From the NCBI GenBank assembly GCA_017590115.1, contig JAGGNK010006448.1, positions 3,083,987 to 3,147,986 on the forward strand: a stretch of 64,000 nucleotides of DNA. The letters are read 5' to 3'. Each line of letters starts with the position of its first letter. Position 1 is the first letter of the stretch. The position numbers and the translations under genes were made by a program. The notes under the pieces are model-generated. The model was not told the DNA's origin. It did no database searches and saw only the letters and a list, made by a program, of their open reading frames with translations. This document shows, piece after piece, positions 1 to 10,489 of the stretch. The DNA comes from Montifringilla adamsi. Lineage: Eukaryota; Chordata; Aves; Passeriformes; Passeridae.

Positions 1-421
1 GCTTTCTCCACACATTTATTGGGATAATTTCTGGCCTTACTCCATACCTCATCATTTGCAGAACTTTCTCCAGCTGACATAGGACAAACTATTCTGAATT
101 TGCCGAAAACTTAATAATATAGATAAGTGTGTGCAAGGACTCCAATCTACCTTGTTCCTGTTCATTTACTGATGGGGATGTATTAATTAAGCTATTCTGG
201 GGTAAAGAGTGACAGATATAACAGATTCTACCCTTGTTTATATATTTCTCAATAAATCCATTGAAGTTTTAAGGAAATCTTTAAGTCACATGAGCAGTAG
301 TGAGATCAGAAGCTGGTTCTCAGTGCTGATTTCACAGACCTAGTCTGAAACTCCTGAAATACTTACGTGTAAGCTAGAGATTCAAGCAACACCACAGTGA
401 CAGCTGAGGAAGGAGGAGGAC
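1..421. other. AT-rich non-coding DNA, nothing recognised
   Basis: No open frame of useful length, no transposon terminus, no tandem repeat and no RNA-gene signature was seen. A minus-strand poly(A) signal lies just beyond the right edge (see the 422-1378 entry). Confidence 0.6.
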
Positions 422-1378
422 TTTATTAAGGTCCAATTAATCTTGTGCTGAAGTAGCTAGCAAAAAAGGTCACATGAATAGCATGCAAATAAACCCACTT
501 CTCCCCCCTTTATGTACAGCAAGTCAAGGCAAATAACTTATACGTGAACTTAAATTAATTTTTACAATTTGTCCATTACACATGGACAAAAGTAAAGTCC
601 TGTTTTCGGTGCATCATTTCAGTCCCTCTCCAAGGCAGCTCTTTAAACTTGGTTGGGAAAATGGCTCTTTGGCCACTGCAAGGTATTTTCATAAAAAATG
701 AGATGGAAAGAGGTCGGTGGAAAAGACAGTGGCATAAATCTCTTCCAGAAAGCTTTTTGATCCTGCATAAATTCTAAAGATAGGCAACACAAACTGCATA
801 ACAACTAGATAGCTAGATACCCAATGCAGCCCGTTGGCATATTAATAGGGGGAAAAAAGCACTTTCAAGTATTTTGTACCCAAAAAAATAGTGTCATAAT
901 AAGAATCACTGGAAGGAATTTAGATAGCACAGGTTTGTTTGGCGCTGGTGATGGGCTGCTGCAATTTCCCCATTTGAATACTATGTTTCCATGTTTTTTG
1001 CCTATCCCTAGCAGACACTAATTTTGTAATGCTTTATCAGGATGACGGTTATAGACATTTAGGAAAATGTATCATTGATTTACTGGTTTCTGTTACTGTT
1101 TCAGAGACAGGGAAAGCGACAGGCGCACACAACAGCTTAAGTTTTTGTAGGGCAGCTCCTTTTATAGGGCTTTCAAATTTCCCTCACTCACTGACATGCT
1201 TGGTTAAAGTTTTCAGCTCCACATAGACAATGATATGGGCGCAGCTGTGCTTCAGAGGGGTTGGCTGAGGTCCTCTGTTTGGGTTTGAATCTGACCCATC
1301 CTTATCGTATCGTACTCGTTTACTTTGAGCCAGGCTGCTGGAGCTTGTAGACCCACTATAGGTATCACAGTTTTCCAT
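422..1378 (-). other. possible minus-strand terminal exon with 3' UTR (weak)
   Basis: On the minus strand a 64-codon frame (1378 down to 1184) has a Ser-rich then basic start (STSSSSLAQSKRVRYDKDG) and exon-like codon choice, including several CpG-containing codons, unlike the AT-rich flanks. It ends in TGA and is followed by about 760 bp of UTR-like sequence to an AATAAA at 427-422. A pyrimidine-rich stretch ending in CAG lies about 20 bases upstream of the ATG and could be a splice acceptor, but an in-frame TGA directly precedes the ATG, so upstream coding in this frame is excluded. I do not recognise the peptide. It could be a real last exon, a decayed retrocopy or chance. Confidence 0.2.
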
Positions 1379-2070
1379 TCACAGAGAGAGTGAAACTGAA
1401 GGACCATTGGGAAATATGAACTAAAATTTCTTGAAAAATATTTATCATTTACTAGTTGAAGGTAACTGCTACAAAGATCGTTTCTGATGAAGTTTTATTC
1501 CAGTTTGTCAGAATAATGACTGAAAATGAAAAACTGAAGGCGTTTATTTGCTCTGGTTGCTGAGTTACAGGGAACGGTAAGTCCTAAGTGTAATGGGAAA
1601 GCAGTGAATTCCCAAAGCTTCATGTGTAATGTTCTGGTTTCAAAATGAAAGGACCGAATTGGAGAGCAATATTTTGCTAACACTTTTTAAAGAAGCCATC
1701 TCTAGCTTGGCATAATGACAAGCAGGTTTTTCAGGGTCAAATGCAAAGTTGTACCTCACATGCTTTGCAGCAGAAAAGACCAGGACAGAACGAGGCGGTT
1801 CCTTCCAGTGTGTATACCACCAACATCCTCTGGGAGAGCTGGTCCCAGCAGGGTGGGAAAGCAACACTGGGCAATGAGTGGTCAAGGGCTATAGGTCACA
1901 CTATATATGTGTGTCCCATAAGCATCAAGCAATTCATATGTAGCTAATACAGCATCAGCTGGGCCTGGCATGGCTGGAGAAATGAAAACATGTGACATGT
2001 GGTGGCAGAAATGGGTCCTGCAAAAATATGGTGGCAGCTGCAGCTTTCTTCCTGGTTTTGTTTGTGGTTT

Positions 2071-2072
<2 letters not shown>
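1379..2072. other. non-coding DNA, nothing recognised
   Basis: Only short frames in several registers without shared features. No repeat terminus or RNA-like structure was noticed. Confidence 0.55.

Positions 2073-2101
<29 letters not shown>
2073..2101. repeat. T homopolymer, 29 nt
   Basis: An uninterrupted run of 29 T, followed by a G/T-rich stretch (to about 2150) with runs of four and five G. It could be a slipped microsatellite or an A-tail read on the minus strand. No poly(A) signal or target-site duplication was identified to support retroposition. The run explains the poly-Phe and poly-Lys frames here. Confidence 0.9.
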
Positions 2102-3013
2102 GTTAGTTGTCTGGTTGATTGGGGGTTTTTGGTTTTTGGGGTTTTTTATGAAGGAAGACTTGCCCATTTTTGTGCAGGTATTTAGTGGGTAGGGATCTAT
2201 TCATGAAGTGGATATGTACTGTGATCTCTCTGCTGAGCATGAAAGGGTTTTTTAATCCACATCTACAGTGTGTGAAAGGGGTTCTGTCAGCACTCTAGAG
2301 GCTGGCATGTGGCTGGTAAAAGTGATGCTTCCATGCACAGGTGAGCGGGAGAGTCAGCAAGAGGGTGTGAGGGCTGTACAGCTGGGCTGAGGCAATCAGC
2401 TGGCAGGACCTGAAGCTTGTACATTCTTGTTTAAATTCATTGACAATGGGAAAAAAAAAGCAACTTTCAGCATCTTGATTTGTTCCAGATGTAATGGAGT
2501 GGGTGGAGAAGAGTTTTGAAGTGTCTCAGAGTGTGTTTTCCTCTAGTTGACAGGGTACTGACCTTCAGGATGTCTTGACCAACAACAGCAGAAGTGTTGC
2601 CAGTGGCATTTATTAAAATTGTTTTGGATCTGCTACAAATACATAGTTCAACTTGTAGCATTCACTGCAGAAACCATGAGTTCTCTTGGATAGTATCTTT
2701 CTAGTAATTTTCATTTTTCATAATCAGCTCAGAGAAATGTTTCCTTTCTACAATGGTGGAGTGAGTCATAGTAGCGTTTCTTACTTAAATGTGCTCATGT
2801 AGATACTGGTTCATTACGAAACAGAGTAGACTAGAAATAAAATTGATTTTCTGGTTAACATGAAAATGTCAGCTTATTTACAGCAGCAAAAAAAGAGTTT
2901 GTGGATGTAAACCATTTAAAGAAAAAAAAAGAACTCATCTTAATTTGTGCCAGGTTTAAATGCCTTTAGTGGTTTTTCATAACGGGCACAACTCCTTGAA
3001 TTAGATGCTACTC
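2102..3013. other. non-coding DNA, nothing recognised beyond G/T-rich start
   Basis: After the G/T-rich stretch this is ordinary AT-rich sequence without long frames or recognisable repeats. A short A-run at 2450-2458 is the only low-complexity feature. Confidence 0.5.
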
Positions 3014-3065
3014 AATAAACAATGACAGTTAAATTTAAAAAAAAAAAAAAAAAGAAAAAGAAAAG
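3014..3065 (+). repeat. AATAAA followed by A-tail; possible 3' end of a retrocopy
   Basis: AATAAA occurs at 3014-3019 and an uninterrupted A17 run starts at 3037, 18 bases downstream of the hexamer, then continues as A-rich sequence (GAAAAAGAAAAGG). This is the spacing of a polyadenylated mRNA end copied into the genome. No upstream coding similarity and no flanking direct repeat could be established, so a simple A-run near a chance hexamer is equally possible. Confidence 0.35.
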
Positions 3066-5124
3066 GATTAATCTCTTCTAACTTGGCTTCTGGAGTAGGT
3101 TTTTATTAAAGATGTCACCAAATGACTCATATCAGGACCTGGCTGTCTGTATTCTTAGCATGATACACAATCCATTGCTTGCAAGAGAGAACCTCTTCTG
3201 GCAACTGAGTCCTTCACAATGTTTTCTAAGGAATTGCTAAAACTTTGGTGATTTTCTCCTAATTCTCTTGTTCTTCCCTGACTGTGTTTTCCCCTGTTGC
3301 AAAGCTGTGAACATTGGAAATTACTACCACATACAATGGCCACCACCATGTGTCCTTGAGTTGATCTCTCATCCTGTAAATGGCCCTGATTTATGTATTT
3401 GCTAAAGAAAAAGGGAGGATAATCTCACAGAAAGTGTTGAGGGATAATCTCATGGGAGGTTAAGAAGAATTAATGTTATCTTATTGAAATAAAACTAATT
3501 TCATGTATAGAAGGATATATTTTGCCTAAAGAAAGGATAGATAAAATTAAAGCCTATGCAATACATTTAACTGGGCCTCTAAATGTATTTGAAAATAATA
3601 ACTCTTAACTACTGTGTTTAATATGTAATGTGAGCTGGAATCATAAACCAAAGTTTATATCTCAGGCTTTCCCTTTGTCAGTAACCCAGTCTTTATGAGA
3701 TATTCTTTTGATGTCTTTATGTGTCTGATGTTCTTTTGTACTTTATTGTGTACACTGGTAGGGACTTTAATCCGCAGATTAATGGCACAACAGAATGACA
3801 GTTCCAAAATATGTACTTGGTTATTCAGAAAACATTAATCTTCAGAGCTGTGTCGTATTTAAAAAGCAATATATTGTGTAATCTTGTAGAAAGCTTTCCT
3901 GCATACACATAGTGCTGTGTTACTAAAACCTTTATCAAAAAATACTCAAACCAACTTGTTTATCATTTGTTCTGCTACAGTTTTCAATAATTAGGGGATC
4001 AATTAATTAAAAGATCAAAAGCCCTAAGTAGTAGGTCAATTATGATTTTCCTTTTGAAACATATTTTATGTGCTTCTATTTATAAACATAAAATAGTTGC
4101 TCATATTGAAGCAATCTTCTGGCTTCAAAAAAAACCAGATGGATCTGAAGCCAAAGTTACTTTTTTTTCCCTTTGTTTCTGCCATGCATAATTCTTAAAT
4201 GAACACCAGGCCCCATGCTGTAGCAAATTAAAAACCTTTGTATGTAAGGAACATGGAATTGCTGCACATTTCAAACAACTCTAACTCATGAAAAACCCCT
4301 GATGGTGCAAAATGGCTGAAGAATGCACAAGTTTTTAAGAAAGGTAAAGTGTTTAAAAGCCTTTTCTGATGTGCATGAACACATCCCTAATGTTGTTTCT
4401 CCTTATCAGATAAGGACAGGACAGCATTAAGAATTTTCTACCATCAAGGTCCATCACCTTTCACACCTACACATCATCCTGCTTTTCCCACCTACATTTC
4501 TCTCAGCTGCAAACAGAATCAGAAGAGAATCATCCTTTTGTCCCTCCTGTAACCACACAGCTTTGCCTCCTCCAAACACTGGTATTGATTAATCCACATC
4601 CCTCCCCCATTTGCCCCAGTCCCACAAACCAAAGTATCAAACTCTACAGCTCATGCAACAGCCCACAGAAGAAGAGGTTTCTCTCCCACCCTCCCATTTC
4701 ACATCCCACCAGCCCTGTCATGGTTGGCTTTGAACCTGGAAATACAAATGGTTGAATTTCTGCATTCCTGCAGGATTTTAAGTGATATGCAGTTAAAGAT
4801 CTCCCAGGGGTTAGGAGCTTTTGCCTTAAATAATTCTATCCTCAGGAATTTGCTGTACTGAAGCTGCAGTTTCATGGTAATTATTACGAGAGAGACATTT
4901 CTGCCTGCCATGAGCCACCCCTGTGCCACATTGATCCTGATATTTGGACTATGGGTCAACAGGAAGGATTTGTCCAGTTCTTGGATGCAGTTTGCACATA
5001 CTCATGTTATAAAATCGTGTTCATTCATTGAGGGTTTGCCACTCATCATGTGGCTTTTTGTAGCATTTTTGACTTTTGTATATTTCTGAACCCTAAGTGT
5101 TTCATGCCATTTAACAAACTAGCC
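3066..5124. other. non-coding DNA; C/pyrimidine-rich patch at about 4440-4720
   Basis: AT-rich single-copy-looking sequence. The + strand between about 4440 and 4720 is notably C-rich and G-poor compared with its flanks, with many CCC and CACC runs, but shows no element terminus. No coding frame is supported. Confidence 0.5.
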
Positions 5125-5195
5125 AAAAAAAAAAAAAAAAAAACCAAAAAAAAAAAAAAAAAAAAAAAAAACCAAACCAAAAACCAAACCAAAAA
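5125..5195. repeat. A-rich low-complexity tract
   Basis: A19, then CC, then A26, then an irregular series of CCAAA and CCAAAAA units. This looks like A-runs interrupted by CC steps. No poly(A) signal was seen in the preceding 100 bases, which argues against a retroposon tail. Confidence 0.9.
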
Positions 5196-6789
5196 TTACT
5201 TTATTTCACTCATATTCCCTCATGCAATTAGTTTATTTCTGTCTGTCACCATTTCTCTTTAGTCCTGATACAGGGTCTCATGTATACTTAGAAAACAGGC
5301 TAGGAAATTAACACTCTGGGGATAGGCAAATCATGTTTTTCTGTTACATTTGTTTGTTCCATCCTTCCTTAGAAGTTATTTTTTAGAGAAGCCTGTATTG
5401 CAAATGGAATTTATTATTGGAATTGCCTTTGTTTCATTATTCCTAAAAGACAGAAAAATTAAAATTTAAAATATTTAAAATACCATATCTTAAATGCTAA
5501 GTTTTCCCAAGGATATTTTAATGGGAAAACTTTAAAGTAATATATTTATTAGTGTTTGGGTTTTTTCTCTGTTGAAATGCTACTGTGGTAGCATGTTGTT
5601 TACTAATATCATTGCATGAAGTTATGAGCAGATGAATGCCTAGACCCAGGAGAGCATATGGTCGTCCAGTTACACTCTCTCAAAGCTAAATATTGAGCAT
5701 GAGCACAAATCTTTTCCAAGTTAAGACTTCAATGAGGACTACGTGGTTAAAAGGCATTGAGAAGAGCTGCACTATGGAATATCTCTTATTTATGCCTTTA
5801 TTTTTTTTTTTCTGAGCATGTGAAAGAAGCATCTTTGGATTGTCGTTAAAGATGAAGATGCTATATCCATACAGGTAAATTGGATGTTTAGTCAGTCACT
5901 GGATTACCTTATATACAGTACTAAATCGGTGCGCTTCAGACCTGGGACAGTTGGCATTCTCTCAAACAACTCCTGGGCTAGCTTGGAATATATGGACTGT
6001 TACATTATTTTAAAATTATATTGAGAATGAGTGTTTCAAAATGTAAATTATTTGATCTTATGAATGTGGACTGATCCATATTGTTGGATTCATTGCCATA
6101 GCAGACTTTGCCTTTAGAAGTGCTTGAATTGAATCATTATTTTCAGAGATTAAAATAAATTCTAGCCAACTTAATTCTATCAACAATGAAAAATCTTTCT
6201 TCCATAAATTAACATTATATAATCTGTCTCTGAATAGTTCCTCAAATTTCACCTGGTTATTTCTCAATCAAAAATTGAGTCCTATTTGCAGACATTTTTG
6301 TGTGATTTTAAATTTGGTTGTTTTCTTTTTTTTTTCCTCCCACAGAAATATGTCAGCAAAGAAACACTGTACGTATGCATATTTATATATTTATGTATTC
6401 ATGTCTCGGTTTTTCCTGCTTGCCCATTCTTGGCAAAATTGTGAATCACACTGATCCTTCTTTTAGAGGTGCAGTGCTCAAATAATATCTTTAACTAAGT
6501 GCACCTGGACCTTGCATTCCTTGCAGGACTTGTAGTATTATAAACAGATTCTAACTATAGATCAGCCCTGAAAACATTACTGCATTACCAAGCTGCAGGA
6601 AAGCTTTACCAAGATCCACACAAACAGCAAATAATCAGGTTTTTCACAATCCCCTCTGTCTGCACAACTGAAAGCATTACTGCATTCTGCCAGCAGTAAA
6701 GGAGGTATTTGAAAAACACAGGGAAGCTGCAGCAGCAAGGAAGCACATTTCAAGCTATTGTCAGTTAAGCTTATTGTGAACCAATACCA
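5196..6789. other. non-coding DNA, nothing recognised
   Basis: AT-rich sequence with only short frames (the longest on the minus strand is 69 codons at 6267-6058). No repeat terminus or structured RNA was noticed. Confidence 0.55.
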
Positions 6790-7440
6790 TGCCTCCTTTT
6801 ATTTTGTCACTGTGTCCTATCTGCCATCTTCCTGTCCCTCTACATTTTCCTCCTGGCAGGGCTAGTGCTTATTTCATAATAACTGTTCTCTCTCTGTGTC
6901 AAGGACCCTCTTATGAGTAACTCTTTGTGCTATTTCATTCTGTCTTCCCTTATGCCTTTCTGTTTCTCTGGATTAAAATCCTGCTCAGGCCCCCAGCACC
7001 TCCTGCTGAGTGGTAGGGGCATCTGTCATAGGCTCTATCACTCTTCTTGTTCCATTAAGACCAGAACGGATTATTTTGTCAACTCAGCTGGTTTGTGAAC
7101 TCATACCAAATGTTTTATTTGCTGGGTCATCTTGTCCAAACTCTTTCATCCCAGTGGCAGCATTCCTTATTCTCTTCTCAGAACAGGTGCCATAAATATT
7201 GCTTTGTCCCATTCCTCCCATCCCACATTCATCCACTCCTCTCCTTTCTATCCCAGGAGCAACTCCAGTTTTTCTTTTACCAGCTCATATCCTTTTTATA
7301 TTCCATAACATCATCATTTGTTTGCAAAATGTGTTATCAATTTATTCTGTTCTCTTGAGTGCCAGGAAATTCTTTGTATTTTTGATGGTCTTATCAAGTG
7401 TGAAACTGTTAATGGTTGGAAAGTCAGTTACAGAAGTTCC
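6790..7440 (+). other. pyrimidine-skewed non-coding tract
   Basis: For about 650 bp the + strand is rich in T and C and poor in purines. This depletes stop codons and produces several overlapping 60-90 codon frames in all three forward registers. The frames share no features, so they are read as a composition effect and not as genes. The origin is unknown. A similar tract occurs at 29545-30060. Confidence 0.45.
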
Positions 7441-8883
7441 TTAACCAGGGTTGTACTATAGAGATGGCAAAGAATGCACACACATCCTTTTCCACCTGGC
7501 TTTGTCAAATTCTGGAGTTTTCTACCTATAAATTATTAGAATAGTCCCTAAAACCTGGAATACAATCTTTCAAAGATTTGCCTACTCCTTCACAAGTAAA
7601 GCAGTAGACAAAATGAGAGAGTTTTTCTTTAAATTACTGGAAGCTCCCAAAATAGCACAAGTAGGTCTATCCTGATAGTATTTTCAGCTTTTCTGAAATT
7701 TATCTTTTTTTTTTTTTTTTCATACTGCTTGTTATAGCCATGCACTTCAAAGATGCAACTAAATTAATTTCTTTCCCATTGGTTTTTCCTTTCTGTCGAG
7801 CCACATGACTCAATTTGTAACTAAGTAGAGTTCAGCTATTCACCACAGAAAATTGGTTTCAGAATTTGCTGAATCACATACTGCCTGGGCGTCCTTGTTT
7901 TTGCCAAAAATTTCAAAATATGGCATGGAAAAATCTGTTACCAAGAACAGGGATTTCAGTTTTTCTCTTAGAGTATTTCTATATTTTTCTAGAATTCATA
8001 TTGCCAGGGTTTTTTTTTATAATGACCATAAAATCTGCTGCACTCACTTAATCCTCCCATTATGTGTGAAAGAGCAACACTACATGCTTTAGGTTAATTA
8101 GAGCATAATTCCCCAAGCAACATACATATGTGCTGGCACTGAAACGAAAACTTTAGGCTGGTTGGTTGATTTTAATGGTGCTCTATCATTTTCCATCTGT
8201 CAAAAACCAAACCAGTAGGCTATTCTGTTCCCTTCTGACCTCTCACAGAGGGAACACTCACTGGAGGCACATGCTTTTATCAGGAACACTTGAATCATCA
8301 CCCAGCCTTCTAGTTCTGCACATACAAGGTGGAGAGCACCACGGCAGGGTATTTGGCCATGGAATTTCTTTCCCCCTGTCAAAATTGGATGTGTTTAATA
8401 GTTCTCTGTAATCTCCAAGCATCTATGATAAACATGCAGCAATCTGTGCATTAAAGAGTACGTAGCATTGGTTTTCCTTCAGTAAAAGTCCTTGCTCAGA
8501 ATCCTGTGTGAACAGGGTGTATTTAATACTTAGGCAAACTGCCTGCAATAAAACTATTTTGAGCTCTCTTCTAGATGATCTGCCCTTTAGATTAGTTCAG
8601 GTTCACACAGCTGCACAGCGAATAGAAATATTTCACAGCTCAATAAATGGGGCAGCTGGTATTTTGATTCATCTCAGAGCAATTTCACTGTGAATCAATA
8701 AAGTATGGTGCTCATTTTGAACAAAAGAGCACGTTTCATGGGATATCATCATTGTCATCATGGTCAGCTTCTAGCAGCCTAGAGATGAATGGATGTGTCT
8801 CTCAGAGCCTTACCTTTTCTCATCTTAACATACACATTGACATTTCACTTCCCTATCAGTTATTAGGTCACAGCCATTTGAAA
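7441..8883. other. non-coding DNA with a short T-run at about 7706-7720
   Basis: Apart from the T-run this is ordinary AT-rich sequence. Overlapping short frames near 7853-8411 have no recognisable content. Confidence 0.55.
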
Positions 8884-8945
8884 CAAAGCAAACAAGAAAA
8901 CAAACAAACCAGAAAAAAGGAAAGAAGGAAAAAGAGAAAAAGAAA
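8884..8945. repeat. A/purine-rich low-complexity tract
   Basis: Starts as irregular CAAA units (CAAACAAACC) and grades into a pure A/G tract ending just before 8946. It lies immediately upstream of the longest open frame in the window. Confidence 0.8.
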
Positions 8946-9524
8946 ATGTTAAGCATTGCTTGCATGAAAAACAAAAAGCAGCTGAAATTTCCCTTGTTTC
9001 CTGGGAGGGAGTACCCCACAGGGATACCAAAGCATATCAACACCCCAGGAGTGCCTCACCATTCCAGAATCAGAATTCCATTTCTTAACTTGTATAATGG
9101 TAATGGCTCTGCCTTCTGTGCTAATTTTATCTTGGCTGTTTTACACTTGCAAGACCACCCTTTATCTCATTGTCATGTTTCAGTCCAATGGTCTCTAAAA
9201 TATGGCTCTAGTCTGTGTCAAGATATTTATCTTGTACTTTTGTCTGTAGAAATAATTCTTAAGAAATCACTTTCTGGTTTTGTGTCAGTGATAATTCCTA
9301 TCTTTTTGCTGAGATGCTGCTTGAAGAACTATTGGCAGCATTTCAGATACTTCCTTATTTGTGAAATACATTTATTTTTGGAGATAGAAAATATAACCAG
9401 ACATCACCTCTTCATAAAACATCATTTGAAGGCCACTGAATGTTTCATCTCTGGGTATTCAAGCCCAAGAATACATTTCTTAAAAAAAAAAGTTATTGAT
9501 TTTTCCTTCCCTTGCTCCATCTGA
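8946..9524 (+). other. unassigned 192-codon open frame (probably not a gene)
   Basis: This is the longest uninterrupted ATG-to-stop frame in the window. The predicted protein is rich in Leu, Ile, Phe, His and Ser with hydrophobic patches (for example LVLLSVEIILKK, near residue 100). It has no motif or repeat that I recognise, no signal peptide, and an ordinary leader. The region is T-rich on this strand, which lowers stop frequency, and codon choice follows the local base composition. A Met start directly after a purine tract has no upstream promoter or splice context that I can see. A chance frame is the favoured reading; a lineage-specific exon is not excluded. Confidence 0.12.
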
Positions 9525-10020
9525 TTTAAATAGGTTTTTCTTGTATATTTTTCTCAAGTCTAATTTTCACTAATTGTAATTTCCATTAATATGCCATAAC
9601 ATGGCTAAATTGGTAACTCTGCTTCTACCACCATGTAGATTTTGTTCAAATTGTTACTTTTTAGCCTGAAATTGTCAGTACTTGGTCTTATTCCAAAGTT
9701 ATTTGCTTTTACTGAAATAGAACTTTGTTCATCTTTCAAAAGAACAGAAGAACCTGCTCTTAAAAATTATAAGACTCTGCTTCACAGGAAACAGGTGGAC
9801 AGTGAAACCTTGCGTGGAGCTAGGGATTTTTTTCCTTGAATAACATAACAAACAGACTCTTTTCTTATTTCTTATAGTTGCTCATATCACAAAGTGAATA
9901 CTTGGCAAAAAATAACTATTTCGGTAAAATTATATATTTTGTTTTAAGTCATGTCTTTTCTGGGCAGGTTATAACCTCCTTTCTTGAGCTCATTTAGTAG
10001 CTTGACTCTAAACAGACATA
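9525..10020. other. AT-rich non-coding DNA, nothing recognised
   Basis: Short frames only. It ends at the inferred boundary of the LTR-like element that begins with TGACACC. Confidence 0.55.
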
Positions 10021-10489
10021 TGACACCTCCATTTAGAGACATTGCCTGGAACAGAGGCTAGACAGTGTTAAAGGAATAAAGTAGGTATTTATTAAAAGGC
10101 CTTCAAAGGATAAAGCTTGGTCAGCACAAGAGCTGTGGCTCCACCCAAGATGGAGCCAAGATGGACACAAGATGGATGCCAGATGGATGACCAGTCATGG
10201 GTTTTCACATTTGTACAAGTTTTGGTCCATTTCCATATTGTGGTTAATTGTCCAATTTCAGCTTCAGGTTATGAACTCCCATCCTCCCAGTTTACTCTCC
10301 TCAGTTTGCTGCTGTTTATACTTTTTGGGCCTGAAGCTGCAACAGTGTCCTTGGTTCTCAGGCTGGAAAAGGATCGTTTTGTCTAACTGAACTGTGAAGA
10401 GAACTTGCTAACACTTTATATGAAGTTCAGAGTTATATACTAATGCAGTACAGAATACGAAAATATGAAAGCTAAAATTTAAGGCACCA
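10021..10489 (-). mobile_element. solo LTR-like element (endogenous retrovirus family)
   Basis: The segment begins TGACACC and ends GGCACCA on the + strand, so read on the minus strand it runs TGG...TCA with the TG/CA ends typical of retroviral LTRs. Near its minus-strand 3' end is a poly(A) signal AATAAA (10093-10088). Near + 10130-10190 there is a cluster of AAGATGG-type repeats. The whole resembles, from memory, a dispersed avian LTR family. No gag, pol or env frame adjoins it, so it would be a solo LTR. I see no matching target-site duplication (ACATA on the left, TTGTA on the right), which suggests age or slightly wrong boundaries. The orientation is inferred from the poly(A) signal and terminal dinucleotides. 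Confidence 0.55.

Noticed and set aside
2073..2101. The T29 run as the tail of a minus-strand retrocopy
   Set aside because: No AATAAA at the right distance on the minus strand and no flanking duplication was found.
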